DNA of 64,000 nucleotides from Paenarthrobacter nitroguajacolicus (GCF_029952445.1 NZ_JAQPPK010000024.1:21851-85850); one strand, 5' to 3'. Numbered from the stretch's first letter, positions 8,873 through 18,452 are shown. The notes: generated by a model from the sequence alone, not told the origin. Numbers and translations are program-made.

Positions 8873-9265
8873 ATGATTGGAAGAATTGATGAAGTGGTGG
8901 TGGACTGCCGTAACCCGGCCGCGCTGGCTCAGTTTTGGTCGTTGGTTCTTGGTGGGACACCCGAACACCGAAGCGAGGACTGGTCATATATAGACCCGCC
9001 GGGGTGGACGCGGCTGGCTTTTCAGCGCGTACCGGAAGTCAAGCAGGTCAAAAACAGGTTGCATATCGATGTACTCGTTAAGGACGTTCCACAGGCGGCC
9101 GATACGGCTGTGGCCCTTGGCGCCGTCCGGGTGGGGTCGATGCATCGTGATTCGCCGGGAAGCTTCCAAGTTCTCCTGGACCCAGAGGGCAACGAATGGT
9201 GTGTCGTCCGCCCCAACACGCCTGAGTCGCTCCTGCCCGCGCAAGTTCAAGAAAACGATCGTTGA
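8873..9265 (+). CDS. VOC-family (glyoxalase-like) protein
   Basis: 130 residues. It starts MIGRIDEVVVDCRNPAALAQFW and ends with DPEGNEWCVVR, the two ends of a vicinal-oxygen-chelate βαβββ module of the glyoxalase_6 subgroup common in actinobacteria. Functions range from metal-dependent isomerisation to antibiotic binding; the substrate cannot be told. A GGAGG lies about 30 bases upstream, too far to be a normal ribosome-binding site, so translation initiation is unusual. It stands alone. Confidence 0.8.
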   Translation: MIGRIDEVVVDCRNPAALAQFWSLVLGGTPEHRSEDWSYIDPPGWTRLAFQRVPEVKQVKNRLHIDVLVKDVPQAADTAVALGAVRVGSMHRDSPGSFQVLLDPEGNEWCVVRPNTPESLLPAQVQENDR

Positions 9266-9350
9266 GCTGGCTTGGCTTTGGTGCCTCGGCTGCCTTCACG
9301 TAAGGAAAATGAAAAGCAGCTACCAACGCTGATGCCGAGGCCTGGTTGTA

Positions 9351-9736
9351 CTAGCCCGGACTGCGCTGGGGTTGTCTGTCGGCCACACCTTCGACCGAAG
9401 CGTGGGCGAGGTCGCGGAGTTTCTGGTTCCGGTCATTGGAGGCTTTCTTCAGCATGTGGAATGCTTCCTCGTGGCTGCAACTGTTTTGCGAGATGATGAT
9501 CCCGCATGAGTCAGCCCATCGGGGTAAGGATGAGGAGTCCTCGAGGAGGATGGGCCGCCCGGATTCCAGGGCGTCGATGCATGGGCCTTGCTCCAGGGAC
9601 TGCTCGATGCGGTCCAGCGGCATTGCCTGGGCGCTGCTGCCGCCGATGGTGGCGGTGCGTTGTGTCGGCCCAACGTCACCGCGCATTCAATGGGCGTGCC
9701 AGTGGATCGGGCTTCATGCTGAAGCCCGGACACCAT
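9351..9736 (-). pseudogene. GAF-ANTAR regulator remnant with frameshift
   Basis: The 3' part in one frame reads SCGIIISQNSCSHEEAFHML followed by KKASNDRNQKLRDLA. This is the ANTAR RNA-binding motif (A-x-G-I-I-x-x-x-x-x-C-S-x-x-E-A-F-x-x-L ... S-x-x-x-N-x-K-L-R-D-x-A). The preceding part, DRIEQSLEQGPCIDALESG, is typical of the GAF domain of these antiterminators. The GAF domain continues upstream in another frame (GTPIECAVTL, about 9690), and the stretch between GAF and ANTAR is far too short. So at least one frameshift and one internal deletion have inactivated it. Confidence 0.6.
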
Positions 9737-10224
9737 TGAGCGGCCAGGGTGCTCCCCAAGGTGGCAGCATCAATGTATCCGGCTTTACCGTTGCAACAAT
9801 TCCGCACTCTGGCATGGGGCAGTTCTGTTGCTGATTTGTCCTGAAACAGGCGCTGCATGCCTCTGTGATTCCCGGGAAATAGCTGGCCGGATCCAAGGAG
9901 GGCGACGGAAGGCCGCCGTTGCCGCCGAGCGAAGGGAACGTGGGCGGCCTGCCCGCTGCAAGACCGCGCCTGACACCGGCAAACACCGCTATGAACCGGT
10001 AGGTAGTCCACCACCGAAGGGCTCCGAAAGTTGAGTACCGACTACTCGGGTGTACACAGGATCAGGAGGTCTTTAATCAATGAAGCGGCTCCCGAAGCAA
10101 CTGCCGATGTCCCCCACATCCGGCAATTGTTGCCCATGGGTCCGCCAGCCAAGGCCGGATAGCGGTAACCAGAAGCCTGTCCGGTCTTCGGCTTGCCCGG
10201 AGCAGTTGCGGGGTGCGGGCTCGC
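9737..10224. other. Intergenic stretch with no supported gene
   Basis: 488 bases. A strong AGGAGGTC sits a few bases before an ATG at 10080, but the frame it opens (173 codons) is antisense to the aminotransferase gene and has no recognisable domain. It may be the start of a gene since deleted. Nothing else is identified. Confidence 0.45.
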
Positions 10225-11427
10225 CTACTTCCGTTGCTTCGCCAACGCCCGTCCCAACCGTGCAGCCGCTTCCTCGAGCTTCGGGGCGGGAACCTCACCG
10301 TAGGCCAAGCGTAGGTGCCGGTCAGCGTCGGTCCCCGGTCCTGAAGGGAAGAACGAACCCCGCTGGTACTCCACACCCTCGGCACTGGCATCGGCCGCCA
10401 GTTGGTCCGGGTCCACTGAAGAGTCTGCCAGTTTGGGCCAGAGGAACAGCCCGCCGTCGGGAAGAACGGTTTCGAACGCCCCCGGCGCCTCGCGATGCAG
10501 CGCGGCGACAAGTGTCTCTGCCCGGTTGCGATACAGGCCCCGGGCCCGCTCCAACGTTGCGTCGAAGATACCAGGATCCGAGGTCACCAGCTCGCCGATG
10601 ATCGCTTGGACCAGCGTGGAGCTGTGCGAATCCTGCCTGCTGCGCAAAGCCACGAGATCGCCGGACAGGCGCTCGGGTGCCACGGTCCATCCGAGGCGAA
10701 GTCCTGGCCCCAGCGTTTTGGTGAACGTATTGATGTGGACGACGTGGTCAGAGTTATTGAATTCCTCTACGCTCTCCTGCTTACCGGCGAAGCGTAGTTC
10801 GCGGTACGGGTTGTCGGCCAGGATCACGAAGCCGTAGTGCTCGGCGAGCCGGACCAGCTCCCTCCGGGCTTCCCCGGGCAACGTACCTTGGGAAGGATTG
10901 TGGAAGTCCGGCACGGTATAGAGCGCGGACGGACGGGCGCCTGCGCGCAACTGGTCCGAGAGGTGATCGACGTCGAGACCCTGCGGTCCTACGAAAACGG
11001 GCAGGGTTCGCGCGTCCGACAACTGCAGCCCCCGCAGGAACAGGGGGAAGATCGGATTGTCCACCGCCACCAGGCCGCCGCGTTCCACCACGGATTGGAT
11101 GGCCAGGGAGAGGCCGTGGAAGCCGCCGTTGGTGATCAGGATCCGCTCCACCGGGACTCCTTCGCGTTCGGCGATCCACTCCCGCAGCGGCGAGATGCCT
11201 TCCGTCCGGGAGTACTGGAGCGCCGGCACACCGGGCCTGGACAGAACCCGGGCCGTCGCGGCGGCCAGTTCCTCCGTGGGGAGGACGCTGGGATCCGGGA
11301 TGCCGCCCAGGAGTTCGATCGCATCTGCCCTGCGGTCCCGCAGCGTCTGGTCACCGAATCCCTTCGGTGCGGTAAAGGCTTCGATCAATGCTGGGCGCCG
11401 GGTGGTGGTCAGGATCTGGGTGCTCAT
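10225..11427 (-). CDS. PLP-dependent aminotransferase, class I/II (LysN/MocR-like fold)
   Basis: 400 residues. The PLP-lysine motif NTFTKTLGPGLRLGW and the ADNPYREL motif (Asn and Tyr contacting PLP) place it in the aminotransferase family near 2-aminoadipate transaminases and the catalytic part of MocR regulators, but it has no HTH domain. It transfers an amino group between an amino acid and a 2-oxo acid. The start overlaps the stop of the ABC ATPase gene (11424-11427). As the last gene of an operon with an oligopeptide-type importer and a 2-hydroxyacid oxidase, it probably processes the imported compound. The substrate is unknown. Confidence 0.87.
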   Translation of the reverse strand: MSTQILTTTRRPALIEAFTAPKGFGDQTLRDRRADAIELLGGIPDPSVLPTEELAAATARVLSRPGVPALQYSRTEGISPLREWIAEREGVPVERILITNGGFHGLSLAIQSVVERGGLVAVDNPIFPLFLRGLQLSDARTLPVFVGPQGLDVDHLSDQLRAGARPSALYTVPDFHNPSQGTLPGEARRELVRLAEHYGFVILADNPYRELRFAGKQESVEEFNNSDHVVHINTFTKTLGPGLRLGWTVAPERLSGDLVALRSRQDSHSSTLVQAIIGELVTSDPGIFDATLERARGLYRNRAETLVAALHREAPGAFETVLPDGGLFLWPKLADSSVDPDQLAADASAEGVEYQRGSFFPSGPGTDADRHLRLAYGEVPAPKLEEAAARLGRALAKQRK

Positions 11428-13112
11428 GCTGTGGCCTTCGCTAGTTGTTTGGCTTCCGTGGCAACCTCGCCAAGTGCGGCTGCGGGGGTGGCCAAGGGGA
11501 TGGAGTCGAGGAGTGCGCGGGTGTATGGGTGTTGCGGTCGCGAGAAGATGTCTTCCACCGCTCCGTCTTCCACTACCTGCCCTTTTCGCAGGACAGAAAC
11601 GGTGTCAGCCACCTGCCTCACCAGGGCCAGGTCGTGGGAAACAAACAGGTACGTCAGATCCAGTTCACGTTGCAGTTTGGACAGCAGCTCGAGGATCCCC
11701 GCCTGGACGCTCACGTCCAGTGCGGACGTAGGTTCATCCAGAACCACGACGTCGGGCCGCACCACCAGCGCCCGGGCGATCGCTACTCGCTGGCGCTGCC
11801 CGCCGGACAGGTGCGCGGGTCGCCTGGAGGCCACATCGGACGGTAAACCCACAGCCTCCAAAGCCTCGCGAACGCGCTGGGCGCGCTCGGGCTTGGTCCC
11901 TACACCGAACTGGTCCAACGGTTCGCGAATGATTCTGCTGACCCGCCAGGTCGGGTCCAACGAGGTGAACGGGTTTTGGTACACGAGCTGAAGGTGCCTG
12001 CGGATGTCGCGCACTTCGGCACGGGACCTGCCCGACGTCGATTGGCCGGCTACCGCGATCTGCCCACCGTCGGGCTGTTCAAGCCCAAGCAGCAACCGGA
12101 CGGCAGTGGTCTTGCCGGAACCGGACTCGCCAACAAGAGCGTGCGTCCGTCCGCGTTCCACGGAGAAGGACACGCCGTCGCAGGCAAGGACGTCCATCCC
12201 GCCCGCTGAGAAGCGCTTCGTCACATCCCGAACATCAATCTGGAGCCGCGCTGATGGTGAGGAAACATGCCCAGTGCGGTAGTCGCCGTCGCGCGCTGGT
12301 TGAAACGCAGTGCGCTGGTCCCGGTACCTGTCCGGATGAAGCGCAGGCACGTCCGCCTGGAGGCTGCGGGCGTAATCCGTGCGCGGTGCGGCGAAGACGT
12401 CCCGGGACGGGCCGCTTTCCTGCACTGCGCCGTCCTTGAGCACCACCAAAGAATCGGCACGTTCGGCCGCGATGGCGAGGTCGTGCGTGATCAGCAGCAG
12501 ACTGATGTCCAAGTCCCGGCGGAGTTCGGTGAGCATGTCCAGGATCAGCTTTTGCACTGTCACGTCCAAGGCGGAGGTCGGTTCGTCGGCCACAATCAGC
12601 GATGGCCGGGGGAGCACGGTGAGCGCGATCAGCACGCGTTGGAGCATGCCGCCGGAGAGCTGGTGAGGGTAGGAGTCGTACACCCGCACGGGATCGGGCA
12701 GTCCCACTTGCTCCAGCACGTCCAGGATCCTGCCACGGCGAACTGACGGATCGGTTTCGCCGAGCAGCGCCGCAGCTTCCTGTGCTTGGGCGCCGATGGT
12801 TCGGACCGGGTTCAGGGCAGACGCGGGATCCTGCGGGATGAACCCGAGTTGTCGGCCTCGCAGGGGACGGAACTGTTTCTCGGGGAGTGCCAGAATGTCG
12901 CGCCCGTTCAACGCCACGCGGCCCGCCGCCGTCGCTTCGCCGTGGGGGAGCAGGCGCAGGACGGCTTTGGCGATGGTCGACTTGCCCGAACCGGATTCGC
13001 CAATCAGCGCCAGGCTCTCGCCTTTGGCCACCGAAAACGAGACGTCATGGACGACGCCGGTGGGACCGTAGGCGATCGACAAGCCTTCCACTGTTAATAG
13101 GTCAGCTGACAC
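11424..13112 (-). CDS. Oligopeptide-type ABC transporter, fused double ATPase
   Basis: 562 residues from GTG 13112, which has AAAGGA upstream; the in-frame ATG at 13220 lies inside the upstream permease gene and is rejected. Two complete nucleotide-binding domains are fused, equivalent to DppD and DppF. Each has Walker A GESGSGKS/T and a signature (LSGGMLQRVLIALTVL in the first half, LSGGQRQRVAIARALVV in the second). It drives import through the two permeases encoded upstream. The start is 20 bp after the permease stop and the stop overlaps the aminotransferase start. Confidence 0.92.
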   Translation of the reverse strand: MSADLLTVEGLSIAYGPTGVVHDVSFSVAKGESLALIGESGSGKSTIAKAVLRLLPHGEATAAGRVALNGRDILALPEKQFRPLRGRQLGFIPQDPASALNPVRTIGAQAQEAAALLGETDPSVRRGRILDVLEQVGLPDPVRVYDSYPHQLSGGMLQRVLIALTVLPRPSLIVADEPTSALDVTVQKLILDMLTELRRDLDISLLLITHDLAIAAERADSLVVLKDGAVQESGPSRDVFAAPRTDYARSLQADVPALHPDRYRDQRTAFQPARDGDYRTGHVSSPSARLQIDVRDVTKRFSAGGMDVLACDGVSFSVERGRTHALVGESGSGKTTAVRLLLGLEQPDGGQIAVAGQSTSGRSRAEVRDIRRHLQLVYQNPFTSLDPTWRVSRIIREPLDQFGVGTKPERAQRVREALEAVGLPSDVASRRPAHLSGGQRQRVAIARALVVRPDVVVLDEPTSALDVSVQAGILELLSKLQRELDLTYLFVSHDLALVRQVADTVSVLRKGQVVEDGAVEDIFSRPQHPYTRALLDSIPLATPAAALGEVATEAKQLAKATA

Positions 13113-13132
13113 GTCGGTGTCCTTTCGAATTT

Positions 13133-13987
13133 TCACTTGGCGTTTCGCAGCCAGCGGCTGATGCGGTTCACGGACAGGACGGTGACCACGATGACCAAAG
13201 CCGGCGCGTACACGAGCCATGGCGCGGTGACGTACGTTTTGCCGGAGGCGACCAGGAGTCCCCAGTCCGAGGCAGGGGGTGGATCGCCGTAGCCGAGGAA
13301 GGCCAGGGAGGCGATGATCAGGATGGACGTGCCGAACTGCAGGACCGCCAGGACCAGCACGGATCTGTAGGCGTTGGGGAGGACATGTCCCAGCAGCGCG
13401 TGCAGACGGTTTCCGCCCTCAAGGTAGGACGCTTCAACGTAGCTGGCGCTGCGGACCCGCATCACTTCTGCCCGCATCAGCCTGGCAAAGACGGCGACGG
13501 CGGACACTCCGGTGGCGATGGCCGCGTTGATCGTCTGGAAACCCAGCGAGCTGACGATGACCACGGCAAGGAGGAAGCCCGGAATGGCCAGCAGGACGTC
13601 AACGAAGCGGCCCAGGACAGCATCCACCCAGCCGCCGCGGAACCCGCTGGCCAGGCCAATGATGCTGCCGACCACCAGTCCGATGAGCACGGCAACCAAG
13701 GCACTTGTCACTGAGGAGGCGGTTCCGTGGACCACCCGGGCGTACTGGTCGCGGCCGAGGTAATCGGTGCCGAACCAGTGGGCGGCGCTCGGTGCCGCCA
13801 ACTTGCTTGCGGTGTCGCCTGTGACGGGGCTCAGGGAGGTGAAGAGGCCCGGTACCAGTGACCACAGGATGACTACGAGGATCACGGCGAAGGACAGGAT
13901 GACCGTTGCCGGGGGTAGGCCGGCAGTGAGCTTCCGGGACGCCGATCCGACGTTGCGGAGCTGTGCGTTGCTGAGGATGGCAGTCAT
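13133..13987 (-). CDS. Oligopeptide-type ABC transporter permease (DppC-like)
   Basis: 284 residues with about six membrane helices and the DppC hallmark near residue 70, WFGTDYLGRDQYARVVHGT. The EAA loop is degenerate (YVEASYLEGGNRLHALLGHV). It forms the transport channel with the DppB-like protein encoded just upstream, whose stop overlaps its start by 4 bp (13984-13987). The ligand is probably a peptide, opine or amino-acid conjugate, given the oxidase and aminotransferase in the same operon. Confidence 0.9.
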   Translation of the reverse strand: MTAILSNAQLRNVGSASRKLTAGLPPATVILSFAVILVVILWSLVPGLFTSLSPVTGDTASKLAAPSAAHWFGTDYLGRDQYARVVHGTASSVTSALVAVLIGLVVGSIIGLASGFRGGWVDAVLGRFVDVLLAIPGFLLAVVIVSSLGFQTINAAIATGVSAVAVFARLMRAEVMRVRSASYVEASYLEGGNRLHALLGHVLPNAYRSVLVLAVLQFGTSILIIASLAFLGYGDPPPASDWGLLVASGKTYVTAPWLVYAPALVIVVTVLSVNRISRWLRNAK

Positions 13988-14952
13988 GCGCCCACCTTCT
14001 CTTTGAGTTTGGTCTCCCGGATTTTGACGCGAGGATCCAACAGGGGCGAGGCAAGGTCCGCCACCAGGTTCACGGCGACAAAGACCACGGCTGATAGGGA
14101 AACGACCGCTTGAAGTACGGGTTGGTCCTCACCGGTCACGGCCTTTTGGACCACTGTGCCGATCCCATCCCGCCCGAAGATGGTCTCCGTAATCACCGAA
14201 CCGCCCAGCAACTCGCCCACAATGAGAGCCACCATGGCCACCGACGGCAGGGCTGCGGGCTTCACGAGGTGCTTGGCGAACAGCCTGGCCTCGGTCAGCC
14301 CGCGGGAACGTGCCACCACGGCGTATTCCTGCCGGGATTCATGGTCCAGGCTGGCGATCAGGACCTCGGCCAAGGGTGCTGAAACCGGGATGGCCAGGGT
14401 GATCGCGGCGAACAGAGTAGCCACCGGGCTGTTGGGATCGGTAGTGGTGAACGAATGCAGCCGGAAGGCGAAGAATTCGATCAGTACCAAGCCGATGACA
14501 AAGTTGGGCACCGAGAGGAAGAACGAGGGAATGGACCGGACGATTGCAGCCCACTTGCCCGGCAGATACTGGGCGCCGTAGGCGATGGCACCAGCGAACA
14601 CAATGGCGATGACCAATGCTGTGGTCGCCAGCGTAAGCGTCGATGGCAAGGCGTCGCCCACCAGTTGGGACACCGGGAGGTTGGACTGCAGGGAGAACCC
14701 CAGCTCACCGGTCAGGAAGCGGCCCAAGGACAACAACAGCTGGATGACTACCGGCTGGTCAAGGCCGTAGAAGGCAACAATCCGTTGGATGTCTTCCTCG
14801 CTCAAGCCGTGTTGGGGGTCCCTAAGCGTATTGGTGATGGCATCGCCCGGGAGGACGCTGATGATCAGGAACGTGAACACATAGGCGAGGAGGACGACGA
14901 CGATCGCCTGGGCCGCGCGCGTCAGGGCAAAGCGCCTGTAGTCGCCTGTCAC
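13984..14952 (-). CDS. Oligopeptide-type ABC transporter permease (DppB-like)
   Basis: 322 residues. It opens with a membrane helix and the DppB motif ISVLPGDAI, and has LADLASPLLDPRVK at the C-terminus, both usual for this subunit. About six membrane segments are visible. Starts and stops overlap neighbours by 4 bp on both sides, so expression is tightly coupled with the binding protein upstream and the DppC-like permease downstream. Confidence 0.9.
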   Translation of the reverse strand: MTGDYRRFALTRAAQAIVVVLLAYVFTFLIISVLPGDAITNTLRDPQHGLSEEDIQRIVAFYGLDQPVVIQLLLSLGRFLTGELGFSLQSNLPVSQLVGDALPSTLTLATTALVIAIVFAGAIAYGAQYLPGKWAAIVRSIPSFFLSVPNFVIGLVLIEFFAFRLHSFTTTDPNSPVATLFAAITLAIPVSAPLAEVLIASLDHESRQEYAVVARSRGLTEARLFAKHLVKPAALPSVAMVALIVGELLGGSVITETIFGRDGIGTVVQKAVTGEDQPVLQAVVSLSAVVFVAVNLVADLASPLLDPRVKIRETKLKEKVGA

Positions 14953-16601
14953 TGTGAAATCCAGGCGGTGTAGAAGTTGGCGTAGGCCAAGCCGTTGTAC
15001 TGGACGTCCTTGATTTTGGGGCTGATCAGGTACAGGCGCTGGACGAGCTGGTTAAGGGGGATGAAGTAGCCCTGCTCCAGGACATACTGCTGCAGTTCAT
15101 CGGCAACCTTTTCCCTGGAGGCACGGTCTGAGGCTGTGGCGATCGCGGTGGAGAGGTCGTTCAGCTTCTGATCGCTGGTTCCGAGCCCGAACCAGTCTTC
15201 GCCCTTGTTCTGGCTGGTCAACACTCCGGCCACCGTGCCGACGTCGACGAAGCTGCGCGAGGTTTGGAACAGCGGCGGCTTGCTGGCCTGCACGGCCGCG
15301 TAGCCGGCGACGTCCACCACCTTGAGGTTGACCTTAATACCCACCTTTTTGAGCTGCTGGGCGATGAGCTCGTCCTCGGCCTTGGTGGAGGGCACATACG
15401 GGTTGGGTGTCAGGGTGAATTCGAGGGTTTTGCCGTCCTTGGCACGGTACCCGTCCGAACCGGTTGCCCAGCTGGCGTCGTCGAGGATTTTGTTGGCCTT
15501 CCCGGCGTCGAACTTGAAGGTGTCGCTGAACTCGCCGGCTTCCGGTACGTTGCCCTGGATGAAGGTGGTGGCAGCGTTCCAGTCGCTGGTGTAGACGGTC
15601 TTGAGGATCTCTTCGCGGTCGATGCCATGCTGGATGGCCTTGCGGACGGCGGGGTCGTTGGTGGGGAAGGTCTGGGTGTTGACCTGGAAACCGTCCACGA
15701 AGCCCAGGTAGCGCGGCGTTCCCACGGTGAAGCCCTGGGCCTTGAGCGACTCGATCTCCTGGGGTTCGATGTTGAAGGCGACCTCAGCCTGCCCCGAAAC
15801 CACGGTTGACGTCCGGACCGAGGTGTCCTTGATGACCTTGTAGGTAATGGTGTCCAGTCGTGCCGGTCCGGTATGACCAAGGGCGGCCGGGCCCCAGTTG
15901 TAGTCCTTGCGCTTCTCCAGGACGTAGCTGTCGCCCTGCTTCCAGGACTTGACCACGAACGGGCCGCTGCCGATTTCCTGGCTGAGGTCCGCCTGCGCCT
16001 CGACGGGCAGGGCCAGGGTCTTGGGTGAGAGCAGGATGCAGCCGTGATACGCCAGCGTCGCGATGAATCCCAGCGCGGGGGAAGAGAACGAAACCTTCAC
16101 CGTGGCTGTGTCAGCGGCTTCGGCAGCAACGAAGTTGCTGGATGGGAACAGGCCCACCTTGCTGACGCCGCGGGTGGAATCGCCCTTGGCCCAAGCGGTG
16201 AGGTTGGCGACGACGGCGGCTGCGTCCAGCGGGGTGCCGTCGGAGAACGTCACGCCCTTCTTCAGATGGATGACGAAGTCCTTGGCACCATTGAGTTCTT
16301 CCCAGCTCTCGGCAACCCACGGGCTGAGCTCACCCTTTTCGTTGACGTACACCAACTTGTCCGTGATCTGGCCCCAAAGGTTGCCCTCGTAGCTGGAGAT
16401 GGACGTTTTGCTGGAAACCCAGCCGGTGTCGTAGCCCTGGATCAGGAAGGTGATGTTGCCGCCGTCCACGGGTGTGGTGGAACCGGTGCCTGTGCTGGCT
16501 GTTGTGCCGCCGCAGGCCGTGACGAGGGCGGAGGTGGACAGTGCGCCGAGGCCGGCGAGGAAGGCTCGCCTGCGGAATTCAGGGGTGTTGAAGGTAGTCA
16601 T
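14949..16601 (-). CDS. Oligopeptide-type ABC transporter substrate-binding lipoprotein
   Basis: 550 residues from ATG 16601, preceded by AGGAGC; the in-frame ATG at 16811 adds 70 non-homologous residues and is rejected. The N-terminus contains RRRAFLAGLGALSTSALVTAC, a twin-arginine-like signal ending in a lipobox cysteine, so it may be exported folded by Tat and lipid-anchored. The body is an SBP_bac_5 (DppA/OppA) family protein with the usual KKGVTFSDGTPLDAAAVVAN segment. It captures the ligand for the two permeases that follow. Confidence 0.92.
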   Translation of the reverse strand: MTTFNTPEFRRRAFLAGLGALSTSALVTACGGTTASTGTGSTTPVDGGNITFLIQGYDTGWVSSKTSISSYEGNLWGQITDKLVYVNEKGELSPWVAESWEELNGAKDFVIHLKKGVTFSDGTPLDAAAVVANLTAWAKGDSTRGVSKVGLFPSSNFVAAEAADTATVKVSFSSPALGFIATLAYHGCILLSPKTLALPVEAQADLSQEIGSGPFVVKSWKQGDSYVLEKRKDYNWGPAALGHTGPARLDTITYKVIKDTSVRTSTVVSGQAEVAFNIEPQEIESLKAQGFTVGTPRYLGFVDGFQVNTQTFPTNDPAVRKAIQHGIDREEILKTVYTSDWNAATTFIQGNVPEAGEFSDTFKFDAGKANKILDDASWATGSDGYRAKDGKTLEFTLTPNPYVPSTKAEDELIAQQLKKVGIKVNLKVVDVAGYAAVQASKPPLFQTSRSFVDVGTVAGVLTSQNKGEDWFGLGTSDQKLNDLSTAIATASDRASREKVADELQQYVLEQGYFIPLNQLVQRLYLISPKIKDVQYNGLAYANFYTAWISQ

Positions 16602-16653
16602 GGGGTTGCTCCTGATGCGTGGGGGATTGCGTTGGGGTAATGCTGCGGGGCGG

Positions 16654-18084
16654 CTAGATGGCCTTGCCGGGATTGAGGAGTTGCTGGGGGTCGACGGCTG
16701 CCTTGAGCGCGTGCTGCAGCTCGCGGCTGCGCTCTGAAAGTTCCAAGGCCGCCCACCCTCGTTTGATGGTTCCCACCCCGTGTTCGCCGGTGACCGTCCC
16801 GCCAAGGGCAAGGGCCACCTTCACGAGTTCAGTGGCGGCTTCGGCGAGGGAAGCAGGCGGGTTCGCGTCGTCGTCGGGCGTTTTGTCCTTGGTAATCAGC
16901 GGGTGGAGGTTGCCGTCGCCTGCATGCGCTACGGCCGAAATTTCTACACCGAAACGGGCTTCCAAGGCCGGGAAGGCTGCATAGACCTTGGGTAGTTGGG
17001 ACTTGGGCACGGCAATGTCCTCGCCGATGTACCACTTGTCCTGGGGGAGGCCGCGGCCGCTGCGGCGCAGTTCCCAGAGGCGCGCGCCGTCGTCGTCGGA
17101 CTCCACGGTCACCCGTCCGCCGGCAGCGGTGAGCGCTGTGGCGAGGTGGGCTGCCTGGTCGCCGATGCCGTAACCGTCGATTTCGATGAGGATGAGCGCG
17201 GCGCCCCTTTCCCGCAGCGCGGTTCCGGAGTGGGCGTCGATGTTGGCCAGACTGGAGGTGTCGAAGAACTCGATCGCGGCCGGGCGGACCGGTGAGAGGG
17301 TGATGGCTGCGAGCCCCTCGGTGCCTTCTGCTGTGCTGTTGAAGAACGCGGTGACGGTTTTGCGTGCCACGGGGATGGGGCGCAGGCGGACCGTCGCTTT
17401 GGTGACGATGCCCAGGATGCCTTCCGAGCCGACGAACAGGGAGGTCAGGTCCAGGCCGGTAACGCCTTTGATGGAGCGGTGGCCGACTGTGATGAGGCTG
17501 CCGTCGGGCAGGACGACGTCGAGCGACAGGACCGATTCGCGCGTCACCCCGTATTTGGCGCATCTCAGCCCGCCTGCATTGGTGGCGATATTGCCGCCGA
17601 TGGAGGAAATGTCGAAACTTGCTGGATCCGGGGCGTAGAAAAGTCCGAATGGTTCCAGGTGCTTATTCAGATCTGCATTGATGACGCCGGGTTCTACTAC
17701 CGCCACTTCATCCAACGGGGAGACCTCGATGATGTGTGTGAGTTTCTCGGTGGAAATGACTACCTGGTCTGTGTTTGCGGTGGCGCCGCCCGACAGGCCG
17801 GTCCCAGCCCCGCGCGGCACCACGGTCACGCCCAGTTCTGCGGCCAGCTTTACGGCTGCCTGAACCTCGGCTGCCGTTGCGGGAAGCACGACGGCGGGTC
17901 CCGGCTTTCCGCTGGCGGCCGCGGTTTTAGCGGTGGCTGCGTCGTGGCTGTAGCGGGTGGTCCCGGTGCCGGGCTCGCGGATCTCGATGCCTTCCGCACG
18001 TCGGGTGAGCTCACGAATGTAGCCCTGGATGGTGGGGTGTTCGTGGATTGCGGGGAATTCATGGGTGAGCTGCTGAGTTGTCAT
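16654..18084 (-). CDS. FAD-binding 2-hydroxyacid oxidase/dehydrogenase (GlcD-like)
   Basis: 476 residues from ATG 18084. The PCMH-type FAD domain is marked by PRGAGTGLSGGAT near residue 80; the C-terminal domain contains HAGDGNLHPLI and GEHGVGTIKRG, characteristic of D-lactate dehydrogenase and the GlcD subunit of glycolate oxidase. It oxidises a D-2-hydroxyacid to the 2-oxo acid. It is the first gene of a six-gene minus operon (oxidase, binding protein, two permeases, ATPase, aminotransferase). Oxidase plus aminotransferase would convert a hydroxyacid to an amino acid, or the reverse. Confidence 0.9.
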   Translation of the reverse strand: MTTQQLTHEFPAIHEHPTIQGYIRELTRRAEGIEIREPGTGTTRYSHDAATAKTAAASGKPGPAVVLPATAAEVQAAVKLAAELGVTVVPRGAGTGLSGGATANTDQVVISTEKLTHIIEVSPLDEVAVVEPGVINADLNKHLEPFGLFYAPDPASFDISSIGGNIATNAGGLRCAKYGVTRESVLSLDVVLPDGSLITVGHRSIKGVTGLDLTSLFVGSEGILGIVTKATVRLRPIPVARKTVTAFFNSTAEGTEGLAAITLSPVRPAAIEFFDTSSLANIDAHSGTALRERGAALILIEIDGYGIGDQAAHLATALTAAGGRVTVESDDDGARLWELRRSGRGLPQDKWYIGEDIAVPKSQLPKVYAAFPALEARFGVEISAVAHAGDGNLHPLITKDKTPDDDANPPASLAEAATELVKVALALGGTVTGEHGVGTIKRGWAALELSERSRELQHALKAAVDPQQLLNPGKAI

Positions 18085-18423
18085 GCGGGCGTCTCTCTGT
18101 CCGGGTGCATGACAAGGCATTCCTGCGCGAAGCACCCAAAAGCTTTTGATGGATATCCCGGTCACAATTAACTGGGTCCTCAAAAGCTAACGGGAATCGG
18201 AATTTACGCGCGAATTTTTTGAAACGTCGATCAATACTTCTCAACCGGGGGTAGTAAATCAGACTATTAAGTAAAAGTACGCAATTCTGCGACACCATTC
18301 TTTTCCCGCGGTTCTGCCTCGCCTGCCAGCGCGACGAAGATGACGATTGTGGTCTCTTTGTTGCGTTCAGGCGTCGTCCCGAGAAGCCCAATGTCGCCGC
18401 ATTACCGCTGGAGACGTATCTCT
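18085..18423. other. Divergent intergenic region, AT-rich
   Basis: The section from about 18170 to 18310 is clearly richer in A and T than its surroundings and holds no plausible gene. It probably contains the promoter of the leftward oxidase-transporter operon. I could not choose a single -35/-10 pair with confidence. Confidence 0.5.
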
Positions 18424-18452
18424 TTGTTACGGGGGAGTGACCTCCGTAATCT
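18424..18452 (+). promoter_or_regulatory. Candidate promoter of the SsuA-like gene
   Basis: TTGTTA (18424-18429) and TAATCT (18447-18452) are separated by exactly 17 bases, a good vegetative-sigma promoter. It implies a start near 18459 and an untranslated leader of about 165 bases before the GTG at 18625. Confidence 0.5.
18427..18449. promoter_or_regulatory. Palindromic operator candidate over the promoter spacer
   Basis: TTACGGGGG and CCTCCGTAA form 9-base arms (8 of 9 complementary) around a 5-base centre. The site covers the -35/-10 spacer, the position expected for a repressor or a MerR-type activator. Confidence 0.45.

Noticed and set aside
10080..10601. A 173-codon plus-strand frame after a strong AGGAGGTC
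   Set aside because: Mostly antisense to the well-supported aminotransferase gene and without any domain; at most the relic of a lost start.
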